From assembly GCA_034667645.1 (NCBI GenBank), contig JAXDQV010000371.1, positions 1-7,856 on the forward strand: a DNA stretch of 7,856 bases, given 5' to 3'. A program made the position numbers and the translations under genes. Origin of the DNA: JAJPJG01 sp034667645 (GTDB lineage Bacteria; Verrucomicrobiota; Verrucomicrobiia; Chthoniobacterales; Chthoniobacteraceae). Position 1 is the first letter of the stretch, and each line of letters begins with the position of its first letter. Shown here one piece after another: positions 1 through 6,613 of the stretch. Under the pieces are notes generated by a model, which ran no database searches, had not been told where the DNA came from, and saw only the letters and a list, made by a program, of their open reading frames with translations.

Positions 1-60
1 CGCGGGAAAGCTGCGTGGCTGCTGACGCTCGCGGACCACCTGCTCAGCCGCGACTACTAG
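1..60 (+). CDS. C-terminal end of an unidentified protein (partial)
   Basis: Frame 1 is open from the window edge to a TAG at 58-60 and gives the 19-residue tail RGKAAWLLTLADHLLSRDY. Nearly every codon ends in G or C (CTG, CTC, GCG, GAC, CAC, CGC, TAC), as expected for a real gene in GC-rich DNA. The tail looks like an amphipathic helix with Leu at regular spacing. The gene would converge on tsaD, with the two stop codons overlapping in a CTAG. The family cannot be recognised from so short a piece. The opposite strand in 1-56 could instead be plain intergenic sequence behind tsaD. Confidence 0.5.
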   Translation, partial: RGKAAWLLTLADHLLSRDY

Positions 61-1061
61 GCAACCAAACGGAGGTTTGGATCGATGTCCCCGCCCAGCG
101 GAGAAAGATCGTCGCACTCCAGTTTCAACGCTGCGACAAACGCGATCATGGCGGCGTTGTCGGTGCAAAGTTGCGGCTCTGAGATCGCCAGCCGCAGGTT
201 GCGGGCATGACATGCCAGCCGGAGTTTTTCGCGCAATCTCGAATTGCAGCTCACGCCGCCGCTCAGCGCGACCAGTCGCTTCCCGCAAGCTTCGGCAGCG
301 GCAATCGCTTTCCCCACGAGCACATCGACGACGGCTTCCTGAAACGATGCGCACACATCGTTTAAACAGCCACTCGCAAGCTTCGGCAGAAGGTAACGAA
401 CAGAAGTCTTCAGTCCGCTAAACGAAAAATCGAAGTCGTCAGTTTGCATCATGCTTCGGGGAAAATCGAAGCGCCTCGGATCGCCCTCCCGTGCGCAACG
501 GTCAACCTCCGGCCCGCCGGGATAGGGGAGGCCGAGAAGTTTGCCGACTTTGTCGAATGCCTCGCCCGCCGCGTCGTCGCGGGTCTGGCCCAGCATCCGG
601 TATTTTCCAAAGGCTTCGATCTCGATCAAGAGCGTGTGGCCGCCGCTGACGATGAGCGCAACGCAGGGCTCGATTTCGCGTCCAAAAAAAGGCGAAAGCA
701 AATGGCCTTCGAGATGGTTGATGCCGATGAACGGCCGTCGAAGGCCGATGGCCAGTCCTTTCGCGGCGGAAGCCCCGATCATCAGCGAGGTGGCGAGCCC
801 GGGGCCAAGCGTGGCGGCGACAGCAGTGATTTCGCGGATTTCGAGGCCGGCGGCGCTCTGCGCAAAATCGATCACCGGCCGCAGTTGGGTCAGGTGATGA
901 CGCGAAGCAACTTCCGGAACGACGCCGCCGTGCGGGCGATGAAGCGCGATCTGCGAGGCCACCTCGCTAGCCAGTAATTCACCGCGCCCGCGTAGAATGG
1001 CGACGGCCGTTTCGTCGCACGAGGTCTCGATTGCAAGAACGACCGGCGCCGCAGCGCTCAA
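57..1061 (-). CDS. tsaD: TsaD, tRNA N6-adenosine threonylcarbamoyltransferase
   Basis: This is the catalytic subunit that transfers threonylcarbamoyl from threonylcarbamoyl-AMP (made by TsaC) to A37 of tRNAs reading ANN codons, working with TsaB and TsaE in the cytoplasm. At 334 residues it is the usual length. Visible family motifs are the ASKHA opening AIETSCDETA (10-19), the metal-binding HLEGH with H116 and H120, the VSGGHT loop (138-143), GQTRDDAAGEAFDKVGKLLG (158-177), FSFSGLKTSV (212-221), LSGGVSCNSRLRE (267-279) and CTDNAAMIA (299-307), where D301 is the third metal ligand. The start is TTG at 1061-1059, sharing TTGA with the stop of ctpA. No ATG or GTG start lies between it and the conserved AIETSCDE opening, and no good Shine-Dalgarno precedes it, so translation is probably coupled to ctpA. 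TsaB, TsaC and TsaE are not in the window. The identification is firm; only the start codon carries slight doubt. Confidence 0.97.
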   Translation of the reverse strand: MSAAAPVVLAIETSCDETAVAILRGRGELLASEVASQIALHRPHGGVVPEVASRHHLTQLRPVIDFAQSAAGLEIREITAVAATLGPGLATSLMIGASAAKGLAIGLRRPFIGINHLEGHLLSPFFGREIEPCVALIVSGGHTLLIEIEAFGKYRMLGQTRDDAAGEAFDKVGKLLGLPYPGGPEVDRCAREGDPRRFDFPRSMMQTDDFDFSFSGLKTSVRYLLPKLASGCLNDVCASFQEAVVDVLVGKAIAAAEACGKRLVALSGGVSCNSRLREKLRLACHARNLRLAISEPQLCTDNAAMIAFVAALKLECDDLSPLGGDIDPNLRLVA

Positions 1062-2386
1062 CTTTTCGCGGCCGGCGCTTCCTTTTTGGCCGCCTTTTCC
1101 TTCGCGGGCGGCGCGGTGCGATCGGCGTAGATCATCACGCCTTTTAACGCATCGACGGCCCGGTCAAGTTGCGGATCGTGAAAACCCGCGAGTTCCTTCT
1201 TCTCGGCATCGTTCAAGACTTCCTCGCGCCGCTGCAGGAGAATTTGCCGCTCCTGATCCGGGGTGATGGTGGCGAGGATGTTTGGCGAAACGCCGTGCTC
1301 GTGAATGACCTGTTTCGACGGCGTGTAGTATTTTGCGGTTGTTAAACGGAGTGCTGATCCATCGGGAAGCTGGATGACGCTCTGCACTGATCCTTTTCCG
1401 AAAGTCGTCTCACCGACGAGGATTGCGCGATTGAGATCCTTCAATGCGCCCGCCACGATTTCCGCGCCGCTGGCACTGCCCCCGTTGATCAGCACCGCGA
1501 TCGGATACTTCGCCCGCGGCTTGGCATTGTCGGCGGTGTTGTAAACGTGCTTTTGCGAAGCGACGCGCCCTTCGGTGTAAACGACCATCGTGTGCGGCGG
1601 CAAAAATTGCCCGCATACATCCACGGCGCTGTTGAGCAAGCCGCCCGGGTTGTAACGAAGATCGAGCACCAGCGCCTGCATTCCTTTTGCCTCGAGATCG
1701 TCGAGTTTGCGGCTGAGGTCTGCCGCAGTCGGTTCGTTGAATTGCGTGATGCGTGCATAACCCACCTTGAAATCACCGCTCAGATCTGCCGTGAGAATCT
1801 TCGCATCTTTGACGCTCTCCACTTTGATGATCGCCCGCTCAATGACGTAATCTTTAATCTCTTTCGAAGCTGGCCTCATGATCGTTAGCGTCACTTTTTC
1901 ACCGGGCTTGCCGCGCAATTTCGCAATCGCGTCATTGAGGTCCATTTTCTCGGTGGGACCGCCGTTGATTTTGAAAATCTGGTCGCCCGGCAGTAGACCC
2001 GCCTTGAACCCCGGCGTGTCCTCCATCGGCGAGACGATCGTGATGACTCCGTCTTTCAGTGAGACGACGACTCCGAGGCCGCCGAACTGGCTTTTTGTGT
2101 CATCCTGCATGCCCTGGAAATCCTGCTGTTCCATGAACTGGCTATGCGGATCGAGCGCCCCGAGCATCCCTTTCATCGCGGCATATGTCAGCGCGTGATA
2201 GCTGATCTTTTTATCGTCAACGTAATCCTGCCGGATCAATTGCATCGCGCGGGTGAAAACGGAGATGTTCGCATAAGCGGAATCATCCGGAGCTTCGGTC
2301 GCGCCGAATACCTCGAAAGCACGGCCACAGAGGAAAGCGAACACTGCCAGCAGGACGGCAGCCGAGACAAGAATGCGCTTTTTCAT
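1058..2386 (-). CDS. ctpA: S41 family C-terminal processing protease (CtpA/Prc type)
   Basis: A secreted or membrane-anchored serine protease that trims or degrades envelope proteins from their C-termini. It has 442 residues. It opens with MKKR and a hydrophobic stretch (5-20), which is a signal peptide or anchor. An N-terminal helical part contains LDPHSQFM (78-85), followed by a PDZ domain (about 100-172, FGGLGVVV to LTIMRP) and the S41 core (about 200-365). The catalytic Ser-Lys pair is visible as S306 in NGGSASGAEI and K331 in TFGKGSVQ. The 25-residue spacing is that of known Ctp proteases, and Q335 completes the triad. LDLRYNPGGLL (241-251) is the family substrate-cleft motif. The C-terminus is a Lys/Ala/Pro-rich tail (about 424-442). 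I chose the ATG at 2386 because the longer open frame to 2509 adds 41 Arg-rich residues ahead of the signal sequence and runs into the response regulator gene. No clear Shine-Dalgarno is seen. The gene overlaps tsaD by 4 bases. Confidence 0.95.
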   Translation of the reverse strand: MKKRILVSAAVLLAVFAFLCGRAFEVFGATEAPDDSAYANISVFTRAMQLIRQDYVDDKKISYHALTYAAMKGMLGALDPHSQFMEQQDFQGMQDDTKSQFGGLGVVVSLKDGVITIVSPMEDTPGFKAGLLPGDQIFKINGGPTEKMDLNDAIAKLRGKPGEKVTLTIMRPASKEIKDYVIERAIIKVESVKDAKILTADLSGDFKVGYARITQFNEPTAADLSRKLDDLEAKGMQALVLDLRYNPGGLLNSAVDVCGQFLPPHTMVVYTEGRVASQKHVYNTADNAKPRAKYPIAVLINGGSASGAEIVAGALKDLNRAILVGETTFGKGSVQSVIQLPDGSALRLTTAKYYTPSKQVIHEHGVSPNILATITPDQERQILLQRREEVLNDAEKKELAGFHDPQLDRAVDALKGVMIYADRTAPPAKEKAAKKEAPAAKS

Positions 2387-2413
2387 GCGCGAGACGCTAG
2401 CACAGGAATGCGC

Positions 2414-2457
2414 AAAGGAAAGGCGCCGCGTTCGTCGCATCCCGGACGGATGCGAAC
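2414..2457 (-). terminator. Hairpin between the response regulator and ctpA, possible terminator or attenuator
   Basis: In the 82-base gap after the response regulator, TCGCATCC and GGATGCGA (2435-2455) form a perfect 8-bp stem with a 5-base loop. An alternative fold keeps the inner 5 bp and pairs GTTCG with CGAAC around a 3-base bulge (2430-2457). Read on the minus strand, the hairpin is followed after a GC-rich spacer by a pyrimidine run CCTTTCCTTT (2423-2414). The run is interrupted and not adjacent to the stem, so this is not a classical intrinsic terminator. It could reduce read-through from the kinase-regulator pair into ctpA-tsaD, or protect the upstream mRNA 3' end. Confidence 0.35.
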
Positions 2458-2468
2458 TCGCGGGCAGA

Positions 2469-2861
2469 CTACGTTTTGGCCGGCACCGTTCCCGAGAGAT
2501 TCGCCTCAATGAATTTCACCAGCGCGTCGAGGCTGACCGGTTTGGCCATGAACGGAAAACCACCGATGAGATTGCCCGGAGTCGTTTCCTTGTTGGAGAC
2601 GATCGCCGTCAGAAAAACGATTTTGACCTTCTTCAAAGTGGGATCGGCCTGGATCTGACGCGCCACATCGCCGCCGTCGATGGTCGGCATCACGATATCG
2701 AGCAGGATCAGGTCCGGGCGAAACTGCCGCGCGGCATCGAGCGCCTTGGTGCCGTCGTTTTCCTCGAGCACGGTGTAGTTTCCCGTGCGCTCGAGAGTGA
2801 GCTTCATGAGGCGCGTGAAACCGGATTCATCGTCCACGATCAAGATGCGTTTTTTGTCCAT
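2469..2861 (-). CDS. Single-domain response regulator (receiver only)
   Basis: A 130-residue protein consisting of one CheY/Spo0F-like receiver domain with no DNA-binding or enzymatic output. It should act by protein contact or as a phosphorelay intermediate in the cytoplasm. All receiver landmarks are present: acidic pair D10-D11 in ILIVDDE, phosphoacceptor D55 in LILLDIVMPTIDG, T85 in IVFLTA, and K107-P108 in FMAKPVS. The start ATG lies 6 bases after the TGA of the kinase gene, so the two are almost certainly co-transcribed and form a cognate pair. The nearest purine-rich stretch, AAAGG in the last codons of the kinase gene, is about 12 bases upstream, so translational coupling is likely. 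Its receiver is intact, whereas the kinase's own receiver lacks the phosphoacceptor Asp. The output partner is unknown. Confidence 0.93.
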   Translation of the reverse strand: MDKKRILIVDDESGFTRLMKLTLERTGNYTVLEENDGTKALDAARQFRPDLILLDIVMPTIDGGDVARQIQADPTLKKVKIVFLTAIVSNKETTPGNLIGGFPFMAKPVSLDALVKFIEANLSGTVPAKT

Positions 2862-2867
2862 AAATCG

Positions 2868-4850
2868 TCAGCCTTTAAACGTGACTGTAATGCGTGCGCC
2901 GCCTTCCGGTCTATTGCGAATGTCGATGGTGCCGCCGTGCAGATCGACGATTGACCGCGTGACGCTGAGCCCGAGACCGGTGCCTTTCCCGGTCGGTTTT
3001 GTGGTAAAAAACGGCTCGAAAACTTTGGTCAGTTTGTCTTCCGGCACGCCCGGCCCGGTGTCATCCACCTCCACCACGATCACCGTGTCGCCAACGCGAA
3101 AAGATTCCGAGCGACTGTCGCCAATGTTCGCGCCGACACCGGTGAGTTGCTTCGCGTAACTCCGCACGAGCAACGTCCCCGATTTGCCCATCGCGTGAAC
3201 GGCATTGGTAAACAGATTCACGAACACCTGGCCGATCTTGCCGCGATCCAGTTTCACCCGCGGCAGGTCAGGATCCAATTCCTTCACGACCTTGAAGCCG
3301 TCACCAGTCATTTCTCCGCGCACCAGCAGGAGCGATTGTTTGATGACGGCGTTGAGGTCCTCCTCGCTCACCTCTAGTTTTCGTGGCGCGGAAAAATCGA
3401 GCAGTCCTTTGATCACATCATCCGCGCGCTGCACGGCGTCCGACATGTCCTTTAGAATCATCGGGACGTTCGAGTCGTCCGAAAAGTTTTGCTGGCCGAG
3501 GTAATCGACGCCCATCGTGATGATCGCGAGCGGGTTTTTCACCTCGTGCGCCACGCCCGCAGCGAGCCGGCCGATGGACTTCATCTTCTCTGCCTCGATG
3601 AGCTGGAGCTGGATGGAGTGCAAGTCTTCGTGCGCTTTTTGGAGCTCACCGAGCGCTCGCGAAAGATCCACATTCACCGCTCGCACTCGTTCGTCCGCCA
3701 GCTTCTGCTCGGTAATATCGCGGCCGATGCAAACAAGTCCGCGCACATGGTCTGAGTCGTCACGCAGCGGCACTTTCGTCGTCAGCAGCCATTTGCGATT
3801 GCCCGTGGAATCCGTGGCGATCTCCTCGTGATTCATCAACGGCGTCCCCGACGTGATGATGGCGGCATCGCTCGCGTGAAAGTGCTCGGCGACTGCCGTC
3901 GGGAAAAAGTCGAAGACGGTTTTTCCCACGATCTGGCTTTCCGCCGGCACTCCGAGGAAACGCGTGTGCGCGACGTTATCGAGCATGTAATGTCCTTCGG
4001 CGTCCTTTACATAGATCGGATCAGGAAGGTTGTTAATGACGCTGCGCAGAAGATTGCGCTCGGCGGCGAGCTCCTCCTCCATTTTTTTTAGCTCCGTCAC
4101 ATCGCGGGAGATGCCCGTGATTCCGATGATCCGCCCTTCCCGGTCGCGCAATGGAAGTTTCGTCGTGAGCGTCCAGCTCACACCTCCATCGGGCAAAAGT
4201 TTCCGCTCGATCTGGCCGGGAATCGGCTCGCCGGTTTCTATCACCCGCAGCTCATCGGCCCGCGTTTTCGGTGCGATGTCGGGGAAGAAATCGAAATCGC
4301 TTTTGCCAACCACGTCCTCCTGCTGCTCCATTCCAAACATTTTCAGCATCGTTCGATTGACCTGAATGAAACGGCTTTCCCGATCCTTCACGAAAACCCG
4401 GTCGGGGATGTTATCGAGCAACGACTGGAGCACGTCGCGCTGCCGCGCCAGCGCCTGCTCCACATGGCCGCGCTCGATCGCGTAACGCATCGCCCGCACC
4501 AGCAGATGCGTGTCCATGCTCGCTTTCGAGATGCAGTCCTGCGCGCCTGCATGCACGGTTCTCACCGCCAGCTCTTCATCATCGATACCGCTCAAAACGA
4601 TCACCGGAACGTGCGGCACGTGCTCGATGTATTTTTCAAACGTCTCGAATCCGTCACTGTCAGGCAGCGTTAAATTTAGAAGCACCAGATCGACGCACCC
4701 CTCCGCCACCACGGAGAGCGCCTCGTCGAGGCGAGCGGCTCGGGACATACTCGCGGACGGGGACTGCATTTGCGCGACCGCCCGTTCGATCCAGCATGCA
4801 TCGGTCGCACAATCCTGTGCCAGTAACACGCGAAACGAAGCGTCAGTCAT
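2868..4850 (-). CDS. Soluble hybrid sensor histidine kinase: pseudo-receiver, PAS, PAS, HisKA, HATPase
   Basis: A 660-residue cytoplasmic kinase with no membrane segment. Domains in order: receiver (about 6-122), PAS 1 (about 137-254), PAS 2 (about 264-382), a helical linker, HisKA (about 423-490) with phosphorylatable H435 in GVAHEVKNP, and HATPase (about 535-660). The ATPase domain shows an N box with N545 and N549 (VNLFTNAVHAM), a G1 box VDDTGPGVP (595-603), an F box FEPFFTTKP (611-619) and a G2 box GKGTGLGL (621-628), so the kinase should be active. The receiver keeps D13, S87 and K109, but the phosphoacceptor position in LVLLNLTLPDSDG is N59 (codon AAT at 4676-4674), so it probably cannot be phosphorylated in the usual way. 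The two PAS domains are clearly related to each other. I chose the ATG at 4850 because the longer frame to 4895 would start inside the tRNA gene. The signal sensed is unknown. The likely partner is the adjacent response regulator. Confidence 0.94.
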   Translation of the reverse strand: MTDASFRVLLAQDCATDACWIERAVAQMQSPSASMSRAARLDEALSVVAEGCVDLVLLNLTLPDSDGFETFEKYIEHVPHVPVIVLSGIDDEELAVRTVHAGAQDCISKASMDTHLLVRAMRYAIERGHVEQALARQRDVLQSLLDNIPDRVFVKDRESRFIQVNRTMLKMFGMEQQEDVVGKSDFDFFPDIAPKTRADELRVIETGEPIPGQIERKLLPDGGVSWTLTTKLPLRDREGRIIGITGISRDVTELKKMEEELAAERNLLRSVINNLPDPIYVKDAEGHYMLDNVAHTRFLGVPAESQIVGKTVFDFFPTAVAEHFHASDAAIITSGTPLMNHEEIATDSTGNRKWLLTTKVPLRDDSDHVRGLVCIGRDITEQKLADERVRAVNVDLSRALGELQKAHEDLHSIQLQLIEAEKMKSIGRLAAGVAHEVKNPLAIITMGVDYLGQQNFSDDSNVPMILKDMSDAVQRADDVIKGLLDFSAPRKLEVSEEDLNAVIKQSLLLVRGEMTGDGFKVVKELDPDLPRVKLDRGKIGQVFVNLFTNAVHAMGKSGTLLVRSYAKQLTGVGANIGDSRSESFRVGDTVIVVEVDDTGPGVPEDKLTKVFEPFFTTKPTGKGTGLGLSVTRSIVDLHGGTIDIRNRPEGGARITVTFKG

Positions 4851-4870
4851 CGGGTCTAGTTTAGGGGTAA

Positions 4871-4954
4871 TGCCGGCGGAGGGGGTCGAACCCACACGCC
4901 CTTGCGGACACTGGATTTTGAGTCCAGCGCGTCTGCCAGTTCCGCCACGCCGGC
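4871..4954 (-). tRNA. tRNA-Leu, anticodon CAA (reads UUG)
   Basis: An 84-base class II tRNA folds on the minus strand. The acceptor stem GCCGGCG pairs with CGCCGGC, with discriminator A at 4871. The D arm has stem GCG/CGC and a loop containing the conserved GG. The anticodon stem CTGGA/TCCAG carries loop CTCAAAA with anticodon CAA. The long variable arm has a 5-pair stem including G-U pairs, closed by a GCAA loop. The T arm is GTGGG-TTCGACC-CCCTC. Discriminator A and the long variable arm fit leucine. The 3' CCA is not encoded; the sequence continues TTACCCC. The T stem has one U-U opposition at 50-64. The gene lies 24 bases after the proline-rich protein gene and 20 bases before the kinase, with no visible terminator on either side. 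Confidence 0.95.
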
Positions 4955-4978
4955 AAAAGTGTGGGACGAGGCTACCGG

Positions 4979-5527
4979 CTAAAGCATGGATTGCAAGCCT
5001 CGCGGCGGGCCGAGAATCTCGCGCAAAATCACCGCTGTTCGCAGCGTCATCCCGGAGCGGAGGAGCTTGCGCACTGCGGGCTGGGAATCCACTGGCGGCG
5101 GCTCATCCGGCGCGACCGGCATCGCTAGAGCGACAGGCGGCGGTGGCTCATACGCGGGGGGCAACACGGCGACGGGTTCCGGCTCCGGCAATGACGGAAC
5201 GGGAGTCGGTGGAGGGACCTCGATGCGCGCGATGCGCTTGCGCGGAATCTGCAGCTGCGGAACGGGCAACTCCCGTTGTTCCCGTAAAATCTCCTCCCGC
5301 GTTTTCAGTCGCCGCTGGGCGCGTGGCGGAGGCCGTGTGCTGGGCGGGACTCCGAGCGCTTCCATGAAGCGGCGCATCCGTTCCGCTTCGTCGTCGCCGC
5401 GCTTCATCGGGCCGAACGCGCTCGGGGTGTTTTTCGTTGCGTCCGGCTCGCTCTCGCCCGAACCGCTGGCGAGGTATTTGATCAAAGCGACCAATCCCAC
5501 CACGAGCGCGATGACGAGCTGTTCCAT
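4979..5527 (-). CDS. Membrane-anchored proline-rich protein of unknown function, downstream of floA
   Basis: I do not recognise a characterised family. The 182 residues comprise one hydrophobic N-terminal segment (about 3-20, LVIALVVGLVALIKYLA) followed by a polar linker and a short helix-like block DEAERMRRFMEALGVPP (46-62). A basic region (64-100) leads into a low-complexity Pro/Val/Glu stretch (about 104-149). The C-terminal block is LRTAVILREILGPPRGLQ (162-179). The two blocks flanking the disordered middle look like short interaction motifs; I recall similar ILxEILGPP tails in uncharacterised planctomycete and verrucomicrobial proteins, unverified. The start ATG at 5527 has AAGG 8 bases upstream (5539-5536). 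It follows floA by 51 bases on the same strand, so it may be a membrane partner of the flotillin scaffold; this is inference from position. A 285-codon plus-strand frame over this region also crosses the tRNA and is a shadow. Confidence 0.8.
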   Translation of the reverse strand: MEQLVIALVVGLVALIKYLASGSGESEPDATKNTPSAFGPMKRGDDEAERMRRFMEALGVPPSTRPPPRAQRRLKTREEILREQRELPVPQLQIPRKRIARIEVPPPTPVPSLPEPEPVAVLPPAYEPPPPVALAMPVAPDEPPPVDSQPAVRKLLRSGMTLRTAVILREILGPPRGLQSML

Positions 5528-5578
5528 CTCAGCGGCCTTTTTTAAAACGAACGCTCATCGCGCAGCATTGCCTCCGCT

Positions 5579-6613
5579 TTATTTTGCCTCTTCGCCGCCC
5601 GGCCGTTCCGTGCCGGCGATCGAGTCGCGCATCTTCGTATCTGACTCCACGTTTTTCATCCGCACGTAATCCATGATGCCGAGATTGCCCGAGCGAAACG
5701 CCTCGGCCATCGCCTGCGGCACCGCCGATTCCGCCTCAACCACTTTCGCGCGCATCTCCTGCGTGCGCGCCCGCATTTCCTGCTCCACCGCCACCGCGGC
5801 GGCGCGGCGCACTTCGGCTTTCGCCTGCGCCACGCGCTTGTCGGCATCGGCCTGCTCCGCCTGTAGTTTCGCGCCGATGTTTTCGCCCACGTCCACGTCT
5901 GCGATATCAATGGAGACGATCTCGAACGCCGTGCCGGAATCGAGGCCCTTCGCCAGCACCGTCTTGGAAATGCGATCCGGATTCTCCAGCACCTCCTTGT
6001 AGGAATCCGATGAGCCGATTGCCGTCACGATTCCTTCGCCGACGCGCGCGATGATCGTCTCTTCCGTGGCGCCGCCGACAAACCGGTCGAGATGCGAACG
6101 CACCGTCACGCGCGCTTTCACCTTCACCCCGATGCCGTCCTTTGCGACGCCGTCGATCGTCTGCCGCCCCATCGCCGCGTTCGGGCAATCAATCACCTTC
6201 GGATTGATGCTCGTCCGCACCGCTTCCAGCACGGTTTTGCCGGTGCCTTTCGTGGCCAGATCAATGGCGCAGGCGCGGTTGAAATCGAGCGTGATGCCGG
6301 CCTTGTCCGCCGCGATCAGCGCGAGGATCACCTGGTCCACGCTGCCGCCCGCGAGGTAATGCGCCTCCAGCGGATCGGTCCCAATCTCGATGCCCGCTTT
6401 CACCGCGGTGATCCGGCTGTCCACGATCATCCCCACCGGCACGCGCCGCAGCCGCATCGCCACCATGTTGAAAAGGCCGACCGGCGCATTCGCCACCTTC
6501 GCACGGATCCAGATGCCGATGAAATTAAACATCAGCACCACAAAGACGACCACGAGCAGCGCGGCCACGCCGGTGACCGCGAGGAGAAAAAGGCCGCCGG
6601 TGGATGGATTCAT
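5579..6613 (-). CDS. floA: FloA, flotillin-like membrane scaffold protein (UPF0365)
   Basis: FloA proteins form clusters in fluid-altered membrane domains and help other membrane proteins assemble. In Bacillus subtilis the homologue (formerly YqfA) belongs to a sigma-W envelope stress operon. The 344 residues fit the roughly 330 of the family. There is a hydrophobic N-terminal anchor (about 8-36, ending FNFIGIWIRAK). The PHB/SPFH core follows (about 37-240), with family-like stretches VGLFNMVAMRLRRVPVGMIV (45-64), ARVTVRSHLDRFVGGATEET (167-186) and GTAFEIVSIDIADVDVGENIG (227-247). An Ala/Glu/Arg/Gln-rich coiled-coil (about 250-305) is typical of flotillins. The end carries the conserved GNLGIMDYVRMKNVESDTKMR (309-329). 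The start ATG at 6613 directly precedes the anchor; no clear Shine-Dalgarno is visible. The NfeD-like gene that precedes floA in Bacillus is absent here: the upstream DNA is a short divergent intergenic region. Confidence 0.96.
   Translation of the reverse strand: MNPSTGGLFLLAVTGVAALLVVVFVVLMFNFIGIWIRAKVANAPVGLFNMVAMRLRRVPVGMIVDSRITAVKAGIEIGTDPLEAHYLAGGSVDQVILALIAADKAGITLDFNRACAIDLATKGTGKTVLEAVRTSINPKVIDCPNAAMGRQTIDGVAKDGIGVKVKARVTVRSHLDRFVGGATEETIIARVGEGIVTAIGSSDSYKEVLENPDRISKTVLAKGLDSGTAFEIVSIDIADVDVGENIGAKLQAEQADADKRVAQAKAEVRRAAAVAVEQEMRARTQEMRAKVVEAESAVPQAMAEAFRSGNLGIMDYVRMKNVESDTKMRDSIAGTERPGGEEAK

Noticed and set aside
2320..2386. Lipobox at Cys20 of the protease signal region
   Set aside because: The residues before it (AFL) do not fit the lipobox consensus, so lipoprotein processing is not supported.
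2387..2509. Longer ctpA starting at 2509
   Set aside because: The extra 41 residues are Arg-rich, precede a clear MKKR signal sequence, and overlap the end of the response regulator gene.
2373..2954. 193-codon plus-strand frame
   Set aside because: It is antisense to the intact response regulator with all catalytic residues, and shows no recognisable domain.
4851..4895. Upstream ATG at 4895 as the kinase start, adding 15 residues
   Set aside because: These codons lie in the 3' half of the tRNA-Leu gene; the ATG at 4850 gives a normal receiver N-terminus.
4510..5367. 285-codon plus-strand open frame
   Set aside because: It runs antisense through the kinase, the tRNA and the proline-rich gene, has a Ser/Arg/Ala-rich composition typical of shadow frames, and no family motif.
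5528..5578. Tiny frames MLRDERSF and MSVRFKKGR between floA and the proline-rich gene, the second ending one base before the next ATG
   Set aside because: They could be a leader peptide for translational coupling, but 8-9 codons in a 51-base gap are expected by chance and the downstream gene has its own AAGG site.
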